In this document: positions 33,718 to 44,109 of the stretch, one piece after another
Layout of the letters: the number at the start of each line of letters is the position of its first letter
Numbering within the stretch: position 1 is the first letter of the stretch
Assembly: GCA_902537215.1 (NCBI GenBank)
Contig: CACBAM010000010.1
Span: 1-64,000, forward strand
DNA: 64,000 bases
Direction: 5' to 3'
Source of the DNA: an uncultured Alphaproteobacteria bacterium
GTDB taxonomy: Bacteria > Pseudomonadota > Alphaproteobacteria > Rhodobacterales > Rhodobacteraceae
The notes under the pieces: model-generated
Told to the model about the DNA's origin: nothing
What the model saw: the letters and a program-made list of their open reading frames with translations, nothing else
Databases searched by the model: none
Translations under genes and position numbers: made by a program

Positions 33718-34218
33718 CTAACCTTCGCCTTTGTAAGGGGCCACATACTGTAGGGCCATATCCCAAGGGAAAAATATCCAAGTATCTTGACTGACTTCTG
33801 TTATAAAAGTGTCTAGCGAATCTTTGCCCAATGGTTTGGCATAAACCGCTGCGTAGTGTGCTTTTGGATATAAGCTTCTTATGGTATGAAAGGTTTTTCC
33901 CGTATCGACCAAGTCATCAACGATGAGTATTCCATCTCCGTTCCCTATATAAACTTCTGCAGGGCTCTTTAGAATTTGCGCTTCAGACTGCACTTGATGG
34001 TCATAAGATTTAACGCTTATTGTTTCCACAACTCTTAAGTCTAGCTCTCTCGCTACAACCATTGCGGGAACCATACCGCCCCTTGTAACAGCCACTACAG
34101 CTTTCCAACTACCCTTTTGAGGAGATATTTTCTCCAAGCGCCATGCAAGCGCCCTTGAGTCTCTATGTATTTGCTCCCAAGATATATGAAATCCTTTTTC
34201 GTGAGGTAACGTTTCCAT
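33718..34218 (-). CDS. gpt: Xanthine-guanine phosphoribosyltransferase
   Basis: The 166-aa protein has a PRPP-binding loop [13 protein letters not shown] near residues 96-108 and the N-terminal [19 protein letters not shown] pattern of Gpt (ordered blocks near 10-28). It also has [10 protein letters not shown] near 43-52 and the purine-binding WIFFPWDMA near 148-156. It salvages xanthine and guanine to their nucleotides. It sits 5 nt after the fabI stop codon, between fabI and mazG on the minus strand, forming a housekeeping run with fabI, mazG, fur and eno. Length is normal. Confidence 0.95.
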   Translation of the reverse strand: METLPHEKGFHISWEQIHRDSRALAWRLEKISPQKGSWKAVVAVTRGGMVPAMVVARELDLRVVETISVKSYDHQVQSEAQILKSPAEVYIGNGDGILIVDDLVDTGKTFHTIRSLYPKAHYAAVYAKPLGKDSLDTFITEVSQDTWIFFPWDMALQYVAPYKGEG

Positions 34219-34223
34219 ATTTT

Positions 34224-35039
34224 TTACTCTTTTCTGCCGGTAACGACATCTATATCAGGGGCATCTTCCGCCTTCATTCCAACAATATTATATCCGGCAT
34301 CGACATGCAAATTTTCACCAGTAATTCCAGAAGATAGGTCTGATAAAAGAAAAAGCGCAGCGTTCCCCACTTCATCCTGAGTAACATTTCGTCTCAAAGG
34401 CGAATTTAGTTCATTCCATTTCATAATATATCTAAAGTCCCCAATTCCAGAGGCAGCTAATGTTTTTACTGTCCCTGCACTTATCGCGTTTACTCTAATA
34501 TTTTTTTTACCTAAATCCATCGCCATGTATCGTACGGATGCTTCTAATGCGGCTTTTGCAACACCCATAACGTTATAATGAGGTAGCACCTTCTCAGCGC
34601 CGTAGTATGTCAATGTTATTATTGAGCCTCCTTGTGGCATTATTTTTTCTGCCTCCTGAGCGACGGCAGTGAAAGAGTATACAGAAATGTCCATTGTGGA
34701 TAAGAAATTTTGTTTTGACGTGTCTACATATCTTCCTCTCAATTCATTTTTGTCTGAAAAACCAATAGCGTGAACCAGAAAGTCGATATCGCTCCATTCA
34801 TCTTTTATTTTTGCGAAAGTTTCTTTTATCGCGCTCTGGTCCGCGACATCACACTCTAAGGTGAAATTAGACCCAACACTTTCGGCTAGTGGTGTTATTC
34901 TCTTTTTTAGAGCTTCACCTTGGTAAGTGAAAGCTAATTTTGCCCCCTGGGAGCTGCATGATTTTGCTATACCCCATGCTATCGACCTTTCATTTGCCAC
35001 GCCCATTATCAAGCCTTTTTTACCAGATAGCAGACCCAT
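34224..35039 (-). CDS. fabI: Enoyl-ACP reductase FabI
   Basis: The 271-aa protein is a FabI-type SDR with [13 protein letters not shown] near residues 13-25 and the catalytic Tyr-x6-Lys in Y-N-V-M-G-V-A-K near 155-162. It reduces the trans-2 double bond in each round of fatty acid elongation, with NADH, and is the triclosan target in other species. GGGAG lies 9 nt upstream of the ATG. It is divergent from pdxH, as in several alphaproteobacteria, and heads the minus-strand run to eno. Confidence 0.96.
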   Translation of the reverse strand: MGLLSGKKGLIMGVANERSIAWGIAKSCSSQGAKLAFTYQGEALKKRITPLAESVGSNFTLECDVADQSAIKETFAKIKDEWSDIDFLVHAIGFSDKNELRGRYVDTSKQNFLSTMDISVYSFTAVAQEAEKIMPQGGSIITLTYYGAEKVLPHYNVMGVAKAALEASVRYMAMDLGKKNIRVNAISAGTVKTLAASGIGDFRYIMKWNELNSPLRRNVTQDEVGNAALFLLSDLSSGITGENLHVDAGYNIVGMKAEDAPDIDVVTGRKE

Positions 35040-35137
35040 TTGTTAATACTCCCTGTGAATCTATTGAAATAAAATTATATAAAGGATAGTGATTTTTTTT
35101 TTAAATGCCATAACTGAGATTAAAAATTGGGAATAAA

Positions 35138-35749
35138 ATGGAAAGTAAGTTTGATGAAAAGTTATTTGCGGGGGAGGAACCTTTTACAATCTTCCGCAGA
35201 TGGTTAGAAGAAGCAAGAGAGACAGAGATTAATGACCCTGATGCGATTGCGTTAGCTACTGTCGATAAAGATGGTTTGCCTAACGTGAGAATGGTATTGC
35301 TGCGAATCATTGAGGATGATGCTTTTGTTTTTTTTACTAATTACGGTTCAAAAAAAGCGCAAGAAGCGTTTTTTACTAATAAAGTAGCGTTCAATATACA
35401 TTGGAAGTCATTAAGAAGGCAGATAAGAGTTAGAGGTGATGTAGAGAAGGAAGATGGAATGATCGCAGATAAATATTTTTCCGAAAGAGAGATTGGTTCC
35501 CAAACTGCGGCTTGGGCTTCTAAACAAAGCGAGACATTAAATGATCGGCAGGAGCTCATACAAAGATGGCAATCTTATAAAAATCAATTTGAGAAAAATG
35601 TACGAAGGCCAGATTTTTGGGGAGGTATACGCATAAAACCACTTCAAATTGAATTTTGGGCTGATGGACAATACAGACTGCATGATAGGTTTCTTTGGGA
35701 AAGAGAGCTTGGTGAAGAGTCTTGGAGTGTTCGTAGGTTGTATCCTTAA
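35138..35749 (+). CDS. pdxH: Pyridoxamine 5'-phosphate oxidase
   Basis: The 203-aa protein has the PdxH pattern: ALATVDKDGLPNVRMVLLR near residues 38-56, FFTNYGSKKA near 66-75, RQIRVRGD near 94-101, SQTAAWAS, and the C-terminal FWADGQYRLHDRF and SWSVRRLYP. It oxidises pyridoxamine or pyridoxine phosphate to PLP with FMN. It is divergent from fabI with about 98 nt between the starts. A ribosome binding site (GGGAAT) precedes the ATG. Confidence 0.95.
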   Translation: MESKFDEKLFAGEEPFTIFRRWLEEARETEINDPDAIALATVDKDGLPNVRMVLLRIIEDDAFVFFTNYGSKKAQEAFFTNKVAFNIHWKSLRRQIRVRGDVEKEDGMIADKYFSEREIGSQTAAWASKQSETLNDRQELIQRWQSYKNQFEKNVRRPDFWGGIRIKPLQIEFWADGQYRLHDRFLWERELGEESWSVRRLYP

Positions 35750-35753
35750 TTCT

Positions 35754-35785
35754 TTTACTGTTTTTTTTTTAAATTCTGGTATAAT
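35754..35785 (+). promoter_or_regulatory. Candidate promoter of the double cold-shock gene
   Basis: A perfect TATAAT lies at 35780-35785. TTTACT at 35754-35759 is a poor and rather distant -35 (20-nt spacing). A run of T lies between pdxH and this site. The downstream leader is about 30 nt, with AGGAG before the TTG start. Confidence 0.4.
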
Positions 35786-35821
35786 TTAAATAGAAAGTCC
35801 TTGTAGCGTAGGAGTGGTTGA

Positions 35822-36322
35822 TTGAGTGTTAAATTGAAGGGAACAGTTAAGTGGTTTGACACTACAAAGGGTTTTGGTTTTTTGCTTGTTGATGACAATA
35901 AGGGCGACGTCCTTCTGCACGCAAATGTATTAAGAAATTTTGGGAGAGGGTCAGTTGTTGAAGGTTCAGCAGTAGAGTTTGAAGTTCAGGATACTGACAA
36001 GGGTAGACAGGTGTCAATAATTCATAGCCTGAATGTTCCTAATGAGACTACTGACGGTTTAGAAGAGAGCGAAGAATTTGGTATACCAGATGTGTCTGGA
36101 GTTGAGATGGTCCCAGCCCGTGTTAAATGGTTTGATAAATCAAAGGGGTTCGGCTTCGCAAATGTTTATAAGTCGCATGAAGACATCTTTCTCCACATGG
36201 AGATCCTTAGGCATTTCGGTTTTTCTGATCTTCAAGCTGGAGAAGCTGTGGTACTGCAAGTAGTTGACGGTCCAAGAGGAAAAATGGCCGGAGCTGTACA
36301 TTCATGGGATAATATTTCTTGA
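35822..36322 (+). CDS. Two-domain cold-shock protein
   Basis: The 166-aa protein has two cold-shock domains. Domain 1 (about 4-71) shows GTVKWFDTTKGFGFL and VLLHANVL. Domain 2 (about 98-165) shows ARVKWFDKSKGFGFANV and IFLHMEIL. An acidic linker of about 25 residues joins them. Such double-CSD proteins are typical of alphaproteobacteria and bind single-stranded nucleic acid. It starts at TTG 35822 with AGGAG about 7 nt upstream. It is monocistronic and lies upstream of tRNA-Pro. Confidence 0.93.
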   Translation: MSVKLKGTVKWFDTTKGFGFLLVDDNKGDVLLHANVLRNFGRGSVVEGSAVEFEVQDTDKGRQVSIIHSLNVPNETTDGLEESEEFGIPDVSGVEMVPARVKWFDKSKGFGFANVYKSHEDIFLHMEILRHFGFSDLQAGEAVVLQVVDGPRGKMAGAVHSWDNIS

Positions 36323-36382
36323 AAGATAGCTATTTTTGGTCCAACAATAATGCACGAAGTTTGCATGATTTCCGATGATTCG

Positions 36383-36459
36383 CGGGGCGTGGCGCAGCCT
36401 GGTAGCGCGACGGTTTTGGGTACCGTAGGTCGTGAGTTCGAATCTCGCCGCCCCGACCA
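36383..36459 (+). tRNA. tRNA-Pro (anticodon TGG)
   Basis: All arms pair: acceptor CGGGGCG with CGCCCCG, the D arm GCGC...GCGC, the anticodon stem ACGGT/ACCGT around TTTGGGT (anticodon TGG), and T arm GTGAG-TTCGAAT-CTCGC. The CCA end is encoded. It stands between the double cold-shock gene and nrdJ. It is an intact gene, unlike the tRNA-Leu remnant at 4595. Confidence 0.97.
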
Positions 36460-36530
36460 CCTCAAATGGCGAGAGTATTTGGAGGCTGGCTAAAGTATAA
36501 AAAATAGCAGTCTTTTCCCAAGAATAGATG

Positions 36531-36571
36531 TCAACAAAAAAATTTTTATTTTTTTAAAAAATTTTTGTTGA
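36531..36571. promoter_or_regulatory. AT-rich inverted repeat between tRNA-Pro and nrdJ
   Basis: TCAACAAAAA and TTTTTGTTGA are perfect 10-nt arms around 21 nt of A and T runs. It lies about 150 nt before the nrdJ start and 72 nt after tRNA-Pro. As RNA it would form a long A-U hairpin; as DNA it is a curved, symmetric site. It may end the tRNA transcript or bind a regulator of nrdJ. Confidence 0.4.
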
Positions 36572-36721
36572 CCAGAGGGTGCTTTATCGCGCAAGTTGTA
36601 TGTCAGGCTGAAAAAAGATCAACATATAGTATTTGAGACAACATAACGAGAGTTGAGCCAGTTACACAAATCTGTTGTTGGGCCAAAAAACCATTGTAGA
36701 AAAAAATTGGGGACGAGCATT

Positions 36722-39700
36722 ATGAAATTCGAACGAAAAAACACTATTGAAGAAAGAGAAGTCTACGACAGCATGGACTTCAAAACGACTGATTCAGAAA
36801 TCAGAAATCCAGATGGGTCAATTGTGTTTAGCGCAAAGAATATTGAAATTCCAGAGGCTTGGAGTCAAGTAGCAGCTGATGTACTAGCTCAAAAATATTT
36901 CAGAAAAGCAGGCGTACCGAAGATACTAAAGAAAGTTAATGAGGAAGGAGTGCCAATTTTTCTTCAACGAAGTGTCGAAGACAAAAATGCTTTAGAGAAA
37001 TTAGACCCTGACCATAGATATTCTAGTGAAACAACAGCAAGACAAGTTTTTGATAGATTGGCAGGTGCTTGGGCATATTGGGGCTGGAAGGGAAATTACT
37101 TCGACAGCGAAAGAGATGCAAGAATATACTATGATGAGATGAGGTATATCCTTGCCAATCAAATGGGAGCACCTAACTCTCCCCAGTGGTTCAATACAGG
37201 GTTGCATTGGGCTTATGGGATAGATGGCCCGAGTCAAGGCCATTTTTATGTTGATTATAAGACACACAAATTAACAATGTCGACATCTGCATATGAGCAC
37301 CCCCAGCCCCACGCATGTTTTATTCAATCAATCCAAGACGATTTAGTGAACGAAGGCGGAATAATGGATCTGTGGAAAAGAGAGGCAAGACTATTCAAGT
37401 ATGGCTCCGGAACGGGAACAAATTTCTCAACATTGAGGGGAAGTGCTGAAGGTTTAACAGGTGGAGGAAAGTCTTCTGGGCTAATGTCCTTTTTAAAAAT
37501 AGGTGATCGATCCGCAGGTGCGATAAAATCGGGCGGAACCACAAGGCGAGCCGCAAAAATGGTGATTTGCGATGTAGATCACCCTGATATTGAGGAATTT
37601 ATAAACTGGAAAGTAATTGAGGAGCAAAAAGTAGCCGCATTGGTTGCAGGGTCAAAGTTACACGAAAAAATGCTTAACAAGATATTCGCTGCGGTCGACG
37701 TGGAAGGTGTCGATAAAAAAAATAGCACAAACCCAAAGTTGAATAAGGAGCTTAACAAAGCAATTAGAGAAGCACGTCAAAGTATGATACCCGATACCTA
37801 CATAAACAGAATATTGGAGTACGCAAGACAAGGGTATAAAGAGATAACTTTCCCAACCTATGACACCGATTGGGACTCTGAAGCATATTTGACTGTATCC
37901 GGCCAAAACTCAAATAATTCAGTGAGAGTGACAGACAGATTTCTAAAAGCTGTAAAAGAAAATAAAGATTGGGAACTTTTAAAAAGAACAGATGGCAAAG
38001 CGCTTAAAAAGGTTAAAGCACGAGAACTGTGGGATCAGATATCACATGCAGCGTGGTCCTGTGCGGATCCGGGCATCCAATATCACGATACTATCAATGC
38101 ATGGCATACTTGCCCAGAAGATGGAAATATACGAGCTTCTAATCCGTGTTCAGAATATATGTTTCTTGATGATACAGCCTGCAATTTGGCATCAATTAAT
38201 CTTCTTAAATATTTGAAAGAAGGGAAATTTGACCATGATAGTTTTATGCATTCGGTAGAACTATGGACTCTGAGTTTAGAAATTTCCGTTATGATGGCAC
38301 AATTTCCTAGCAAGGAAATAGCGGTGGGATCTTTTGATTATAGAACTCTGGGGTTAGGCTATGCTAATCTTGGAGGGTTGCTTATGAATATGGGACTATC
38401 ATATGACAGTAAAGGAGGTAGGGCTATCTGCGGAGCAATAACTGCTTTAATGACAGGTACCTCTTACAAAACATCAGCAAAACTTGCTAGAGAGGTTGGA
38501 TCGTTCAAAAGATTCACAAAAAATAAAAAACATATGCTGAGAGTTATAAAAAATCATAAGAGGGCAGCGTTTGGTAAGGACAGCGGCTACGATAAGGTGA
38601 ATGTCAATCCGGTACCTCTAGATATAAAAAATTGCCCGGACCCAAGTCTTATTGCCGTTGCTCAAGAGGAGTGGACACAAGCATTGTCTCTTGGAGAAAA
38701 GTTTGGATTTAGAAATGCTCAGGTTTCTGTGATTGCGCCTACTGGAACGATTGGTCTGATAATGGATTGTGATACAACAGGAATTGAGCCTGACTTCGCT
38801 CTTGTTAAGTTCAAGAAGCTTGCAGGAGGCGGATATTTCAAAATAATAAACCAATCGGTCCCCAGCGCGCTAAAAGTACTTGGTTACGACCAGGAAAAAA
38901 TTGACTCCATAGTTAACTATGCTGTAGGCAATGGATCTTTAGAAAACTGCCCAAAAATAAACCCAACCTCCTTGTTAGGACATGGGTTCTCCTTAAAAGA
39001 AATTGAAAAAATTGAAAAAGCTCTGCCAACTGCTTTCGATATCAAGTTTGTTTTCAATCAATGGACATTGGGACAAGAATTTTGCCGAGATACACTAGGA
39101 GTACCGATGGACAAACTTAATGACCCAAGTTTTAGTCTACTAGCACACCTAGGCTTTAGTAACGAAGATATATCTCAAGCAAATGATTATGTTTGTGGAA
39201 CAATGACTTTAGAAGGCGCTCCATTCCTAGACGAAGCACACCTGCCAGTTTTTGATTGCGCCAACCCATGTGGAAAGAATGGGAAACGATATCTTTCAGT
39301 GGAGAGCCATATTTACATGATGGCTGCTGCACAATCATTTATTTCTGGGGCTATTTCAAAAACAATAAATATGCCAGGAGATTCATCTATTAAGGATTGT
39401 AAGGATGCCTACGAATTAAGCTGGTCCCTCGGCGTTAAGGCTAATGCGCTTTACAGAGATGGTTCAAAGCTTTCTCAACCTCTGTCATCAGCATTAATTG
39501 AGGATGAAGCTGATGAGTTAGAAGAAAATATGATCGAAGAAACCAACGCTCAAAAAGTATTGGAACAGATTGTTTATAAAGAGTTAGTAAAAGGTCGGTC
39601 AAAGCTTCCTGAGAGACGAAAGGGATATACACAAAAAGCAGTTGTAGGAGGTCATAAAGTTTATCTTCGTACAGGAGAATATGGTGACGGAAAGCTGGGG

Positions 39701-40315
39701 GAGATATTCATAGATATGCATAAAGAGGGTGCAGCTTTTCGAGCTATGATGAACAACTTCGCTATTGCAGTCTCGGTAGGGTTACAATACGGTGTACCCC
39801 TTGATGAGTTTGTAGAGGCTTTTACATTCACTAGATTTGAACCTGCCGGGCTTGTGCAAGGTAATGATACAATTAGAAATGCCACTTCAATTTTGGATTA
39901 TATTTTCAGAGAGTTGGCTATCTCTTACCTAGATAGAACAGATTTGGCTCATTCCATACCTGATGATAACCTCGACACTTTAGGCGATAAAGTAGAGGCT
40001 AGTAAAGCCGTAAAAAATAATGGCATAGGGAAAGCGGAGGGTTCTCTCGAAATGATTAAAGAGCTTTCCAGCTCCGGATATCTGAGAAAAAGATTTCCAA
40101 CGGTGAGTGATAAACCACAAGGGAAGGTGGCAACCGCAGGCAATTTAACAGGTGCTAATGTAAAAGGATCTCTGCAAGTTTCAGATCAAATAACGAAAGC
40201 AAAGATGCAAGGATATGAAGGCGACCCCTGCAATGAGTGTGGTAATTTCACGTTGGTGAGAAATGGAACTTGTTTGAAATGCAACACGTGTGGGAGTACC
40301 TCTGGCTGCAGCTAA
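36722..40315 (+). CDS. nrdJ: Vitamin B12-dependent (class II) ribonucleotide reductase
   Basis: The roughly 1197-aa protein is the long NrdJ form. It has an ATP-cone-free N-terminal region with [30 protein letters not shown] and WAYWGWKG, then the barrel with [30 protein letters not shown], and the hallmark [33 protein letters not shown] follows, then a C-terminal zinc-like CNEC...CLKCNTC motif. It reduces ribonucleotides to deoxyribonucleotides using adenosylcobalamin, so growth needs B12 or its synthesis. ATG 36722 (GGGGA upstream) is chosen over 36653. It is convergent with ilvN (5-nt gap). Confidence 0.97.
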   Translation: MKFERKNTIEEREVYDSMDFKTTDSEIRNPDGSIVFSAKNIEIPEAWSQVAADVLAQKYFRKAGVPKILKKVNEEGVPIFLQRSVEDKNALEKLDPDHRYSSETTARQVFDRLAGAWAYWGWKGNYFDSERDARIYYDEMRYILANQMGAPNSPQWFNTGLHWAYGIDGPSQGHFYVDYKTHKLTMSTSAYEHPQPHACFIQSIQDDLVNEGGIMDLWKREARLFKYGSGTGTNFSTLRGSAEGLTGGGKSSGLMSFLKIGDRSAGAIKSGGTTRRAAKMVICDVDHPDIEEFINWKVIEEQKVAALVAGSKLHEKMLNKIFAAVDVEGVDKKNSTNPKLNKELNKAIREARQSMIPDTYINRILEYARQGYKEITFPTYDTDWDSEAYLTVSGQNSNNSVRVTDRFLKAVKENKDWELLKRTDGKALKKVKARELWDQISHAAWSCADPGIQYHDTINAWHTCPEDGNIRASNPCSEYMFLDDTACNLASINLLKYLKEGKFDHDSFMHSVELWTLSLEISVMMAQFPSKEIAVGSFDYRTLGLGYANLGGLLMNMGLSYDSKGGRAICGAITALMTGTSYKTSAKLAREVGSFKRFTKNKKHMLRVIKNHKRAAFGKDSGYDKVNVNPVPLDIKNCPDPSLIAVAQEEWTQALSLGEKFGFRNAQVSVIAPTGTIGLIMDCDTTGIEPDFALVKFKKLAGGGYFKIINQSVPSALKVLGYDQEKIDSIVNYAVGNGSLENCPKINPTSLLGHGFSLKEIEKIEKALPTAFDIKFVFNQWTLGQEFCRDTLGVPMDKLNDPSFSLLAHLGFSNEDISQANDYVCGTMTLEGAPFLDEAHLPVFDCANPCGKNGKRYLSVESHIYMMAAAQSFISGAISKTINMPGDSSIKDCKDAYELSWSLGVKANALYRDGSKLSQPLSSALIEDEADELEENMIEETNAQKVLEQIVYKELVKGRSKLPERRKGYTQKAVVGGHKVYLRTGEYGDGKLGEIFIDMHKEGAAFRAMMNNFAIAVSVGLQYGVPLDEFVEAFTFTRFEPAGLVQGNDTIRNATSILDYIFRELAISYLDRTDLAHSIPDDNLDTLGDKVEASKAVKNNGIGKAEGSLEMIKELSSSGYLRKRFPTVSDKPQGKVATAGNLTGANVKGSLQVSDQITKAKMQGYEGDPCNECGNFTLVRNGTCLKCNTCGSTSGCS

Positions 40316-40320
40316 CAACG

Positions 40321-40887
40321 CTAGTTAGAATTGTCGCCTCTAAGTAACGCAACTATTCCTGTTCTGGCTATTTCTTTTAGACCCAAAGGAGCCATTAGCT
40401 CCGCAAAAGCGTCTATCTTCTCTGAAGTACCCGTAAGTTCGAAAGTAAAGCTTTTCAGAGTGCTGTCCACAACTTTTGCCCTAAACACATCTGCGAGCCT
40501 CAAAGACTCCACTCGCTGATTGCCGTTGGCAACAACCTTGAATATTGCAAGCTCTCGTTGAACAGCCTTACCTTTGAGAGTGAGATCTATTACTTCGTGA
40601 ACAGGAACCATTCTGTCGAGTTGTGCTTTAATTTGGTTTATTACTTTTGGGGTTCCAGTTGTAACTATCGTAATTCTGGACCTATGTCCATCGGGATCCA
40701 CCTCTGCAACCGTTAAGCTATCAATGTTATAACCTCTGCCAGAAAATAGGCCAATAACCCGTGCTAAAACACCAGATTCGTTATCAACAATAATAGAAAG
40801 AGTATGTGCAGCTTCATAGTCAAGATTAGGATCCCTAAGATTGTAAGCGCTTTGTTTATTTACCCCTTTTTTCAATTTCAAAGACAT
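40321..40887 (-). CDS. ilvN: Acetolactate synthase small (regulatory) subunit
   Basis: The 188-aa protein has an N-terminal ACT domain (HTLSIIVDNESGVLARVIGLFSGRGYNIDSLTV spanning about 28-60) and a second ACT-like half, the usual IlvN/IlvH layout. It gives valine feedback control to the IlvB catalytic subunit. It begins 24 nt after ilvB, so the two form an operon. The N-terminal 20 residues are polar and probably disordered. Confidence 0.94.
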   Translation of the reverse strand: MSLKLKKGVNKQSAYNLRDPNLDYEAAHTLSIIVDNESGVLARVIGLFSGRGYNIDSLTVAEVDPDGHRSRITIVTTGTPKVINQIKAQLDRMVPVHEVIDLTLKGKAVQRELAIFKVVANGNQRVESLRLADVFRAKVVDSTLKSFTFELTGTSEKIDAFAELMAPLGLKEIARTGIVALLRGDNSN

Positions 40888-40911
40888 TCTTCTAAGCTCT
40901 TTCCGTATTAG

Positions 40912-42672
40912 TTAGACCAATACAGCACCATCATCTGAGATACTGTTTTCTTCAGTTTGTTCCCCAAGAATCATTTCGTTATGGGCTTTACCAGATGGGA
41001 TCATGGGAAAACAATTTTCATGTTTTTCGACCAAGCAATCAAATATTACTGGGCCAGGATAGTCAATCATCTCTCTGATATTATCATCCAGCATAGCAGG
41101 ATCTTCACATCTTATGCCTCTTATCCCATACGCCTCTGCTAGCTTTACAAAATCAGGTAAAGCATCAGACCAGCTATGAGAATAACGTTCTCCATGTAAC
41201 AATTCCTGCCACTGTCTTACCATGCCTAGTCTCTCATTATTTAAAATAAACTGCTTTACTGGTAATCGGTATTGTACTGCGGTTCCTAATTCTTGCATGT
41301 TCATCAGCCAGCTCGCCTCTCCAGCGACATTGATTACAAGAGAGGTTGGGTGGGCGATTTGGATTCCAATTGATGCTGGAAAACCATACCCCATTGTCCC
41401 TAATCCGCCGGATGTCATCCACCTATTAGGTTCTTCAAATCCCATAAATTGTGCAGCCCACATTTGGTGTTGACCAACCTCAGTCGATACAAATCGATTA
41501 TAAGACTTAGTCAGTTCCTCTAACCTTTGAACGGCATATTGAGGCTTTATAACACTGGAAGAATTCTCGTAGCCTAGTGATTGAACTCCTTTCCAATTAT
41601 TTATGGATTTCCACCAAGCGCTTAATTTTTTCTTGTTTACTTTAGAACCTCTTTCCTTCCACCTACCAATTAGTACGCTTAGTATCTGTGAAACATCTCC
41701 AATCAAAGGTGCATCTACAGTTATGTTTTTATTTATAGAAGAAGGGTCAATGTCTAAGTGAACCTTGTAAGAGTTTGGACTAAAAGCGTCAATTCGTCCT
41801 GTTATCCGGTCGTCAAAGCGTGCGCCAATACAAAGCATAAAGTCACAGTCGTGCATAGACATATTGGCTTCATAAGTACCATGCATACCTAACATTCCTA
41901 ACCAGTTTTTCCCTGAAGCAGGATAACTACCCAACCCCATTAGAGTAGAAGTTATAGGGAAATTTGTACCAGCGACCAAATTCCTGAGTGAGTTTACTGC
42001 GGATTGACCGGAATTTATAACGCCGCCTCCACTATAAATTATAGGCCTCTCTGCTAGCTCTAATCTACTTATTGCTTCATCCAACATGTTGAGATCAATA
42101 GAGGGCTCTTTTTTAATAAGGTTCTTTTTAATTTCGTTTTTCTTAGTGTAGAGACCAGAAGCAAACTGAACGTCTTTTGGGATATCTACCAAAACGGGCC
42201 CTGGCCTCCCAGTTCCTGCAACTTCGAAGGCTTTGTGTATAGTTTCGGCTAGTTTGTTTGTATCTTTAACAAGCCAGTTATGTTTTGTACAGGGTCTAGT
42301 GATACCCACGGTATCCGCTTCCTGAAAAGCATCATTTCCTATCATAAAGGTAGGCACTTGACCACTTATAACCACTATTGGGACACTGTCCATTAGGGCA
42401 TCTGTAAGCCCCGTTACTGAGTTTGTTGCACCAGGTCCAGAAGTGACAAAAACCACACCAATTTTTCCAGTAGATCTTGCGTATCCTTCGGCAGCATGAG
42501 TAGCGGCTTGCTCGTGTCTGACAAGAATATGTTTAATTTTCTTTTGCTGAAATAGTTCATCATAAATTGGCAGAATCGCCCCCCCAGGATACCCAAATAC
42601 TGTATCCACACCCTGATCAATCAAAGCTTTTATCACTATTTCTGCACCAGTAATTTTATTTGCCTGTGTCAT
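40912..42672 (-). CDS. ilvB: Acetolactate synthase large (catalytic) subunit
   Basis: The 586-aa protein has the three ThDP-enzyme domains. VFGYPGGAILPIYDE and RHEQAATHAAEGYARSTGK (the cofactor-activating Glu near residue 54) lie in the first. GLGTMGYGFPASIG and NVAGEASWLMN lie in the PP domain, with NNERLGMVRQWQ after. The metal-binding loop reads G-E-A-S instead of the common G-D-x-S, but the rest of the site is normal. It makes acetolactate from pyruvate or acetohydroxybutyrate, for valine, leucine and isoleucine. Its C-terminus carries an extra acidic tail (EQTEENSISDDG). Confidence 0.96.
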   Translation of the reverse strand: MTQANKITGAEIVIKALIDQGVDTVFGYPGGAILPIYDELFQQKKIKHILVRHEQAATHAAEGYARSTGKIGVVFVTSGPGATNSVTGLTDALMDSVPIVVISGQVPTFMIGNDAFQEADTVGITRPCTKHNWLVKDTNKLAETIHKAFEVAGTGRPGPVLVDIPKDVQFASGLYTKKNEIKKNLIKKEPSIDLNMLDEAISRLELAERPIIYSGGGVINSGQSAVNSLRNLVAGTNFPITSTLMGLGSYPASGKNWLGMLGMHGTYEANMSMHDCDFMLCIGARFDDRITGRIDAFSPNSYKVHLDIDPSSINKNITVDAPLIGDVSQILSVLIGRWKERGSKVNKKKLSAWWKSINNWKGVQSLGYENSSSVIKPQYAVQRLEELTKSYNRFVSTEVGQHQMWAAQFMGFEEPNRWMTSGGLGTMGYGFPASIGIQIAHPTSLVINVAGEASWLMNMQELGTAVQYRLPVKQFILNNERLGMVRQWQELLHGERYSHSWSDALPDFVKLAEAYGIRGIRCEDPAMLDDNIREMIDYPGPVIFDCLVEKHENCFPMIPSGKAHNEMILGEQTEENSISDDGAVLV

Positions 42673-42943
42673 ATTATGGTCTCTTTGATTAAAAAACGTT
42701 CTTTGCTCTATGACTTTAAGGCAATCGTTCTTATTTTTAAAGAGTTTATTTGAATCACGACTTTTAATGACTCTTAATTGAATCAGCCTTTAATGTTTAA
42801 AATGATAAAACTTTAAAGATCGCTAAATAATTTATTTAAGGATTATATTTTTTCTATGCTTGAATTTACAAATTATCTAGGCTATACCAATAGGTTATTT
42901 ATACCGATTACTTGTTTATAATCTATATAATTTTGGAGGAAAT

Positions 42944-44041
42944 ATGAAACGACGTGATTTTATTACCAAGGCGGGGCTTGGAACCGCCGCAGTAGCGGGC
43001 GCTACATTAGCAGCACCGGCTATAGCTCAAGAGAGAAAAGTCCTAACTTGCGTGTCCAGCTGGCCAAGAGACTTACCTGGCCTAGGAGCTTCGGCCCAAA
43101 GGTTAATGGAGAGAATAACTCAACTCTCCGAAGGAAGACTTACTATGGAGTATTTCGCAGCCGGTGAAAAGGTTGGGGGATTAGATGTATTTGATGAAGT
43201 TGCCTCTGGTAATTCTTCGTGCTACATATCCGCTGACTACTATTTCACTGGTAAACACCCAGGTTTGGCCTATTGGACATCTGTTCCCTTTGGCATGACG
43301 ACGCCTGAGTGGTGTGCGTGGGTAAAATTTGGTGGCGGTCAAGCTCTATGGGACGAAGTTTCAGGCGAATTTGGTCTGAAAGCGATAACATGTGGAGCAA
43401 CCGGAACTCAGGCAGGAGGTTGGTTCAACAAAGAGATAAACAGTGCCGATGATCTTAAAGGCCTTAAAATGCGTATACCAGGACTTGGTGGGCAGGTGAT
43501 CTCGAAGCTTGGTGGTACAACTGTTACACTTCCTGGAGGTCAAATATATGAAAACCTCGTTTCTGGCGCTATCGACGCAACTGAATGGGTAGGACCTTAC
43601 AATGACTACTTCATGAAGTTTTATGAAGCAGCTAAATACTATTACACAGCTGGTATGCATGAGCCTGGTGGAGGCCTCTCTTTTGCCTTTAATGCGAGTA
43701 CTTGGGGTAGCTTTAGTGAGTGGGAAAAAGCTCTTTTAACAGCTGCGGCCTATGAAGAGCAGGCTGCACAATATGAAGAGGCTTTGGCAAATAATGGTCA
43801 GTACCTTAAGAAACTTGTAGATGAGCAGGGAATCGAGGTAAGAGCCTTTAACGACGAGGTTTGGGATTCATTTGGTGAAGCTTCAGCAGAACTTTTTGAA
43901 GAAATAAGAGACCATAGCCCATTGGCCAAAAAGATCGATGATGCCTTCCAAAAGGCACTCAGAGAAATAGGGGGAACAATCGCTCAGTTCGAGGGTACGT
44001 TTGTGAACCAGAGAAATAGATTTTTAGGTCTTGAAGCTTAA
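42944..44041 (+). CDS. dctP: TRAP transporter substrate-binding protein (TakP-like)
   Basis: The 365-aa protein begins with a Tat-like signal (KRRDFITKAGLGTAAVAG) cut after AIAQ. It then follows TakP, the 2-keto-acid-binding protein of Rhodobacter: ITQLSEGRLTMEYFAAGE, YYFTGKHPGLAYWTSVPFG, GGWFNKEINSADDLKGLKMRIPG with the substrate-binding Arg near residue 171, and DATEWVGPYND near 207-217. TakP-type proteins bind pyruvate and other 2-oxo acids; the exact substrate here is an inference. GGAGG lies 5 nt upstream of the ATG. First gene of a three-gene TRAP operon. Confidence 0.95.
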   Translation: MKRRDFITKAGLGTAAVAGATLAAPAIAQERKVLTCVSSWPRDLPGLGASAQRLMERITQLSEGRLTMEYFAAGEKVGGLDVFDEVASGNSSCYISADYYFTGKHPGLAYWTSVPFGMTTPEWCAWVKFGGGQALWDEVSGEFGLKAITCGATGTQAGGWFNKEINSADDLKGLKMRIPGLGGQVISKLGGTTVTLPGGQIYENLVSGAIDATEWVGPYNDYFMKFYEAAKYYYTAGMHEPGGGLSFAFNASTWGSFSEWEKALLTAAAYEEQAAQYEEALANNGQYLKKLVDEQGIEVRAFNDEVWDSFGEASAELFEEIRDHSPLAKKIDDAFQKALREIGGTIAQFEGTFVNQRNRFLGLEA

Positions 44042-44109
44042 TTGAACTATTAAATATAACGTAGTTGGTGGGCTATTCTTTTGTCCGCCAATTGCGGAAC
44101 GGAACTTTA

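Noticed and set aside
36531-36571. CRISPR-like repeat
   Set aside because: It is a single A/T palindrome with no repeated unit or spacer; no CRISPR array or cas gene was seen anywhere in the window.
36460-36721. Cobalamin riboswitch or NrdR box upstream of nrdJ
   Set aside because: No B12-box-like structure was seen. The word CATATAGTATT near 36622 resembles only half of an NrdR box.
38618-38854. Minus-strand frames within nrdJ and other long genes
   Set aside because: They lie fully inside strongly supported genes and show low-complexity or shadow composition.
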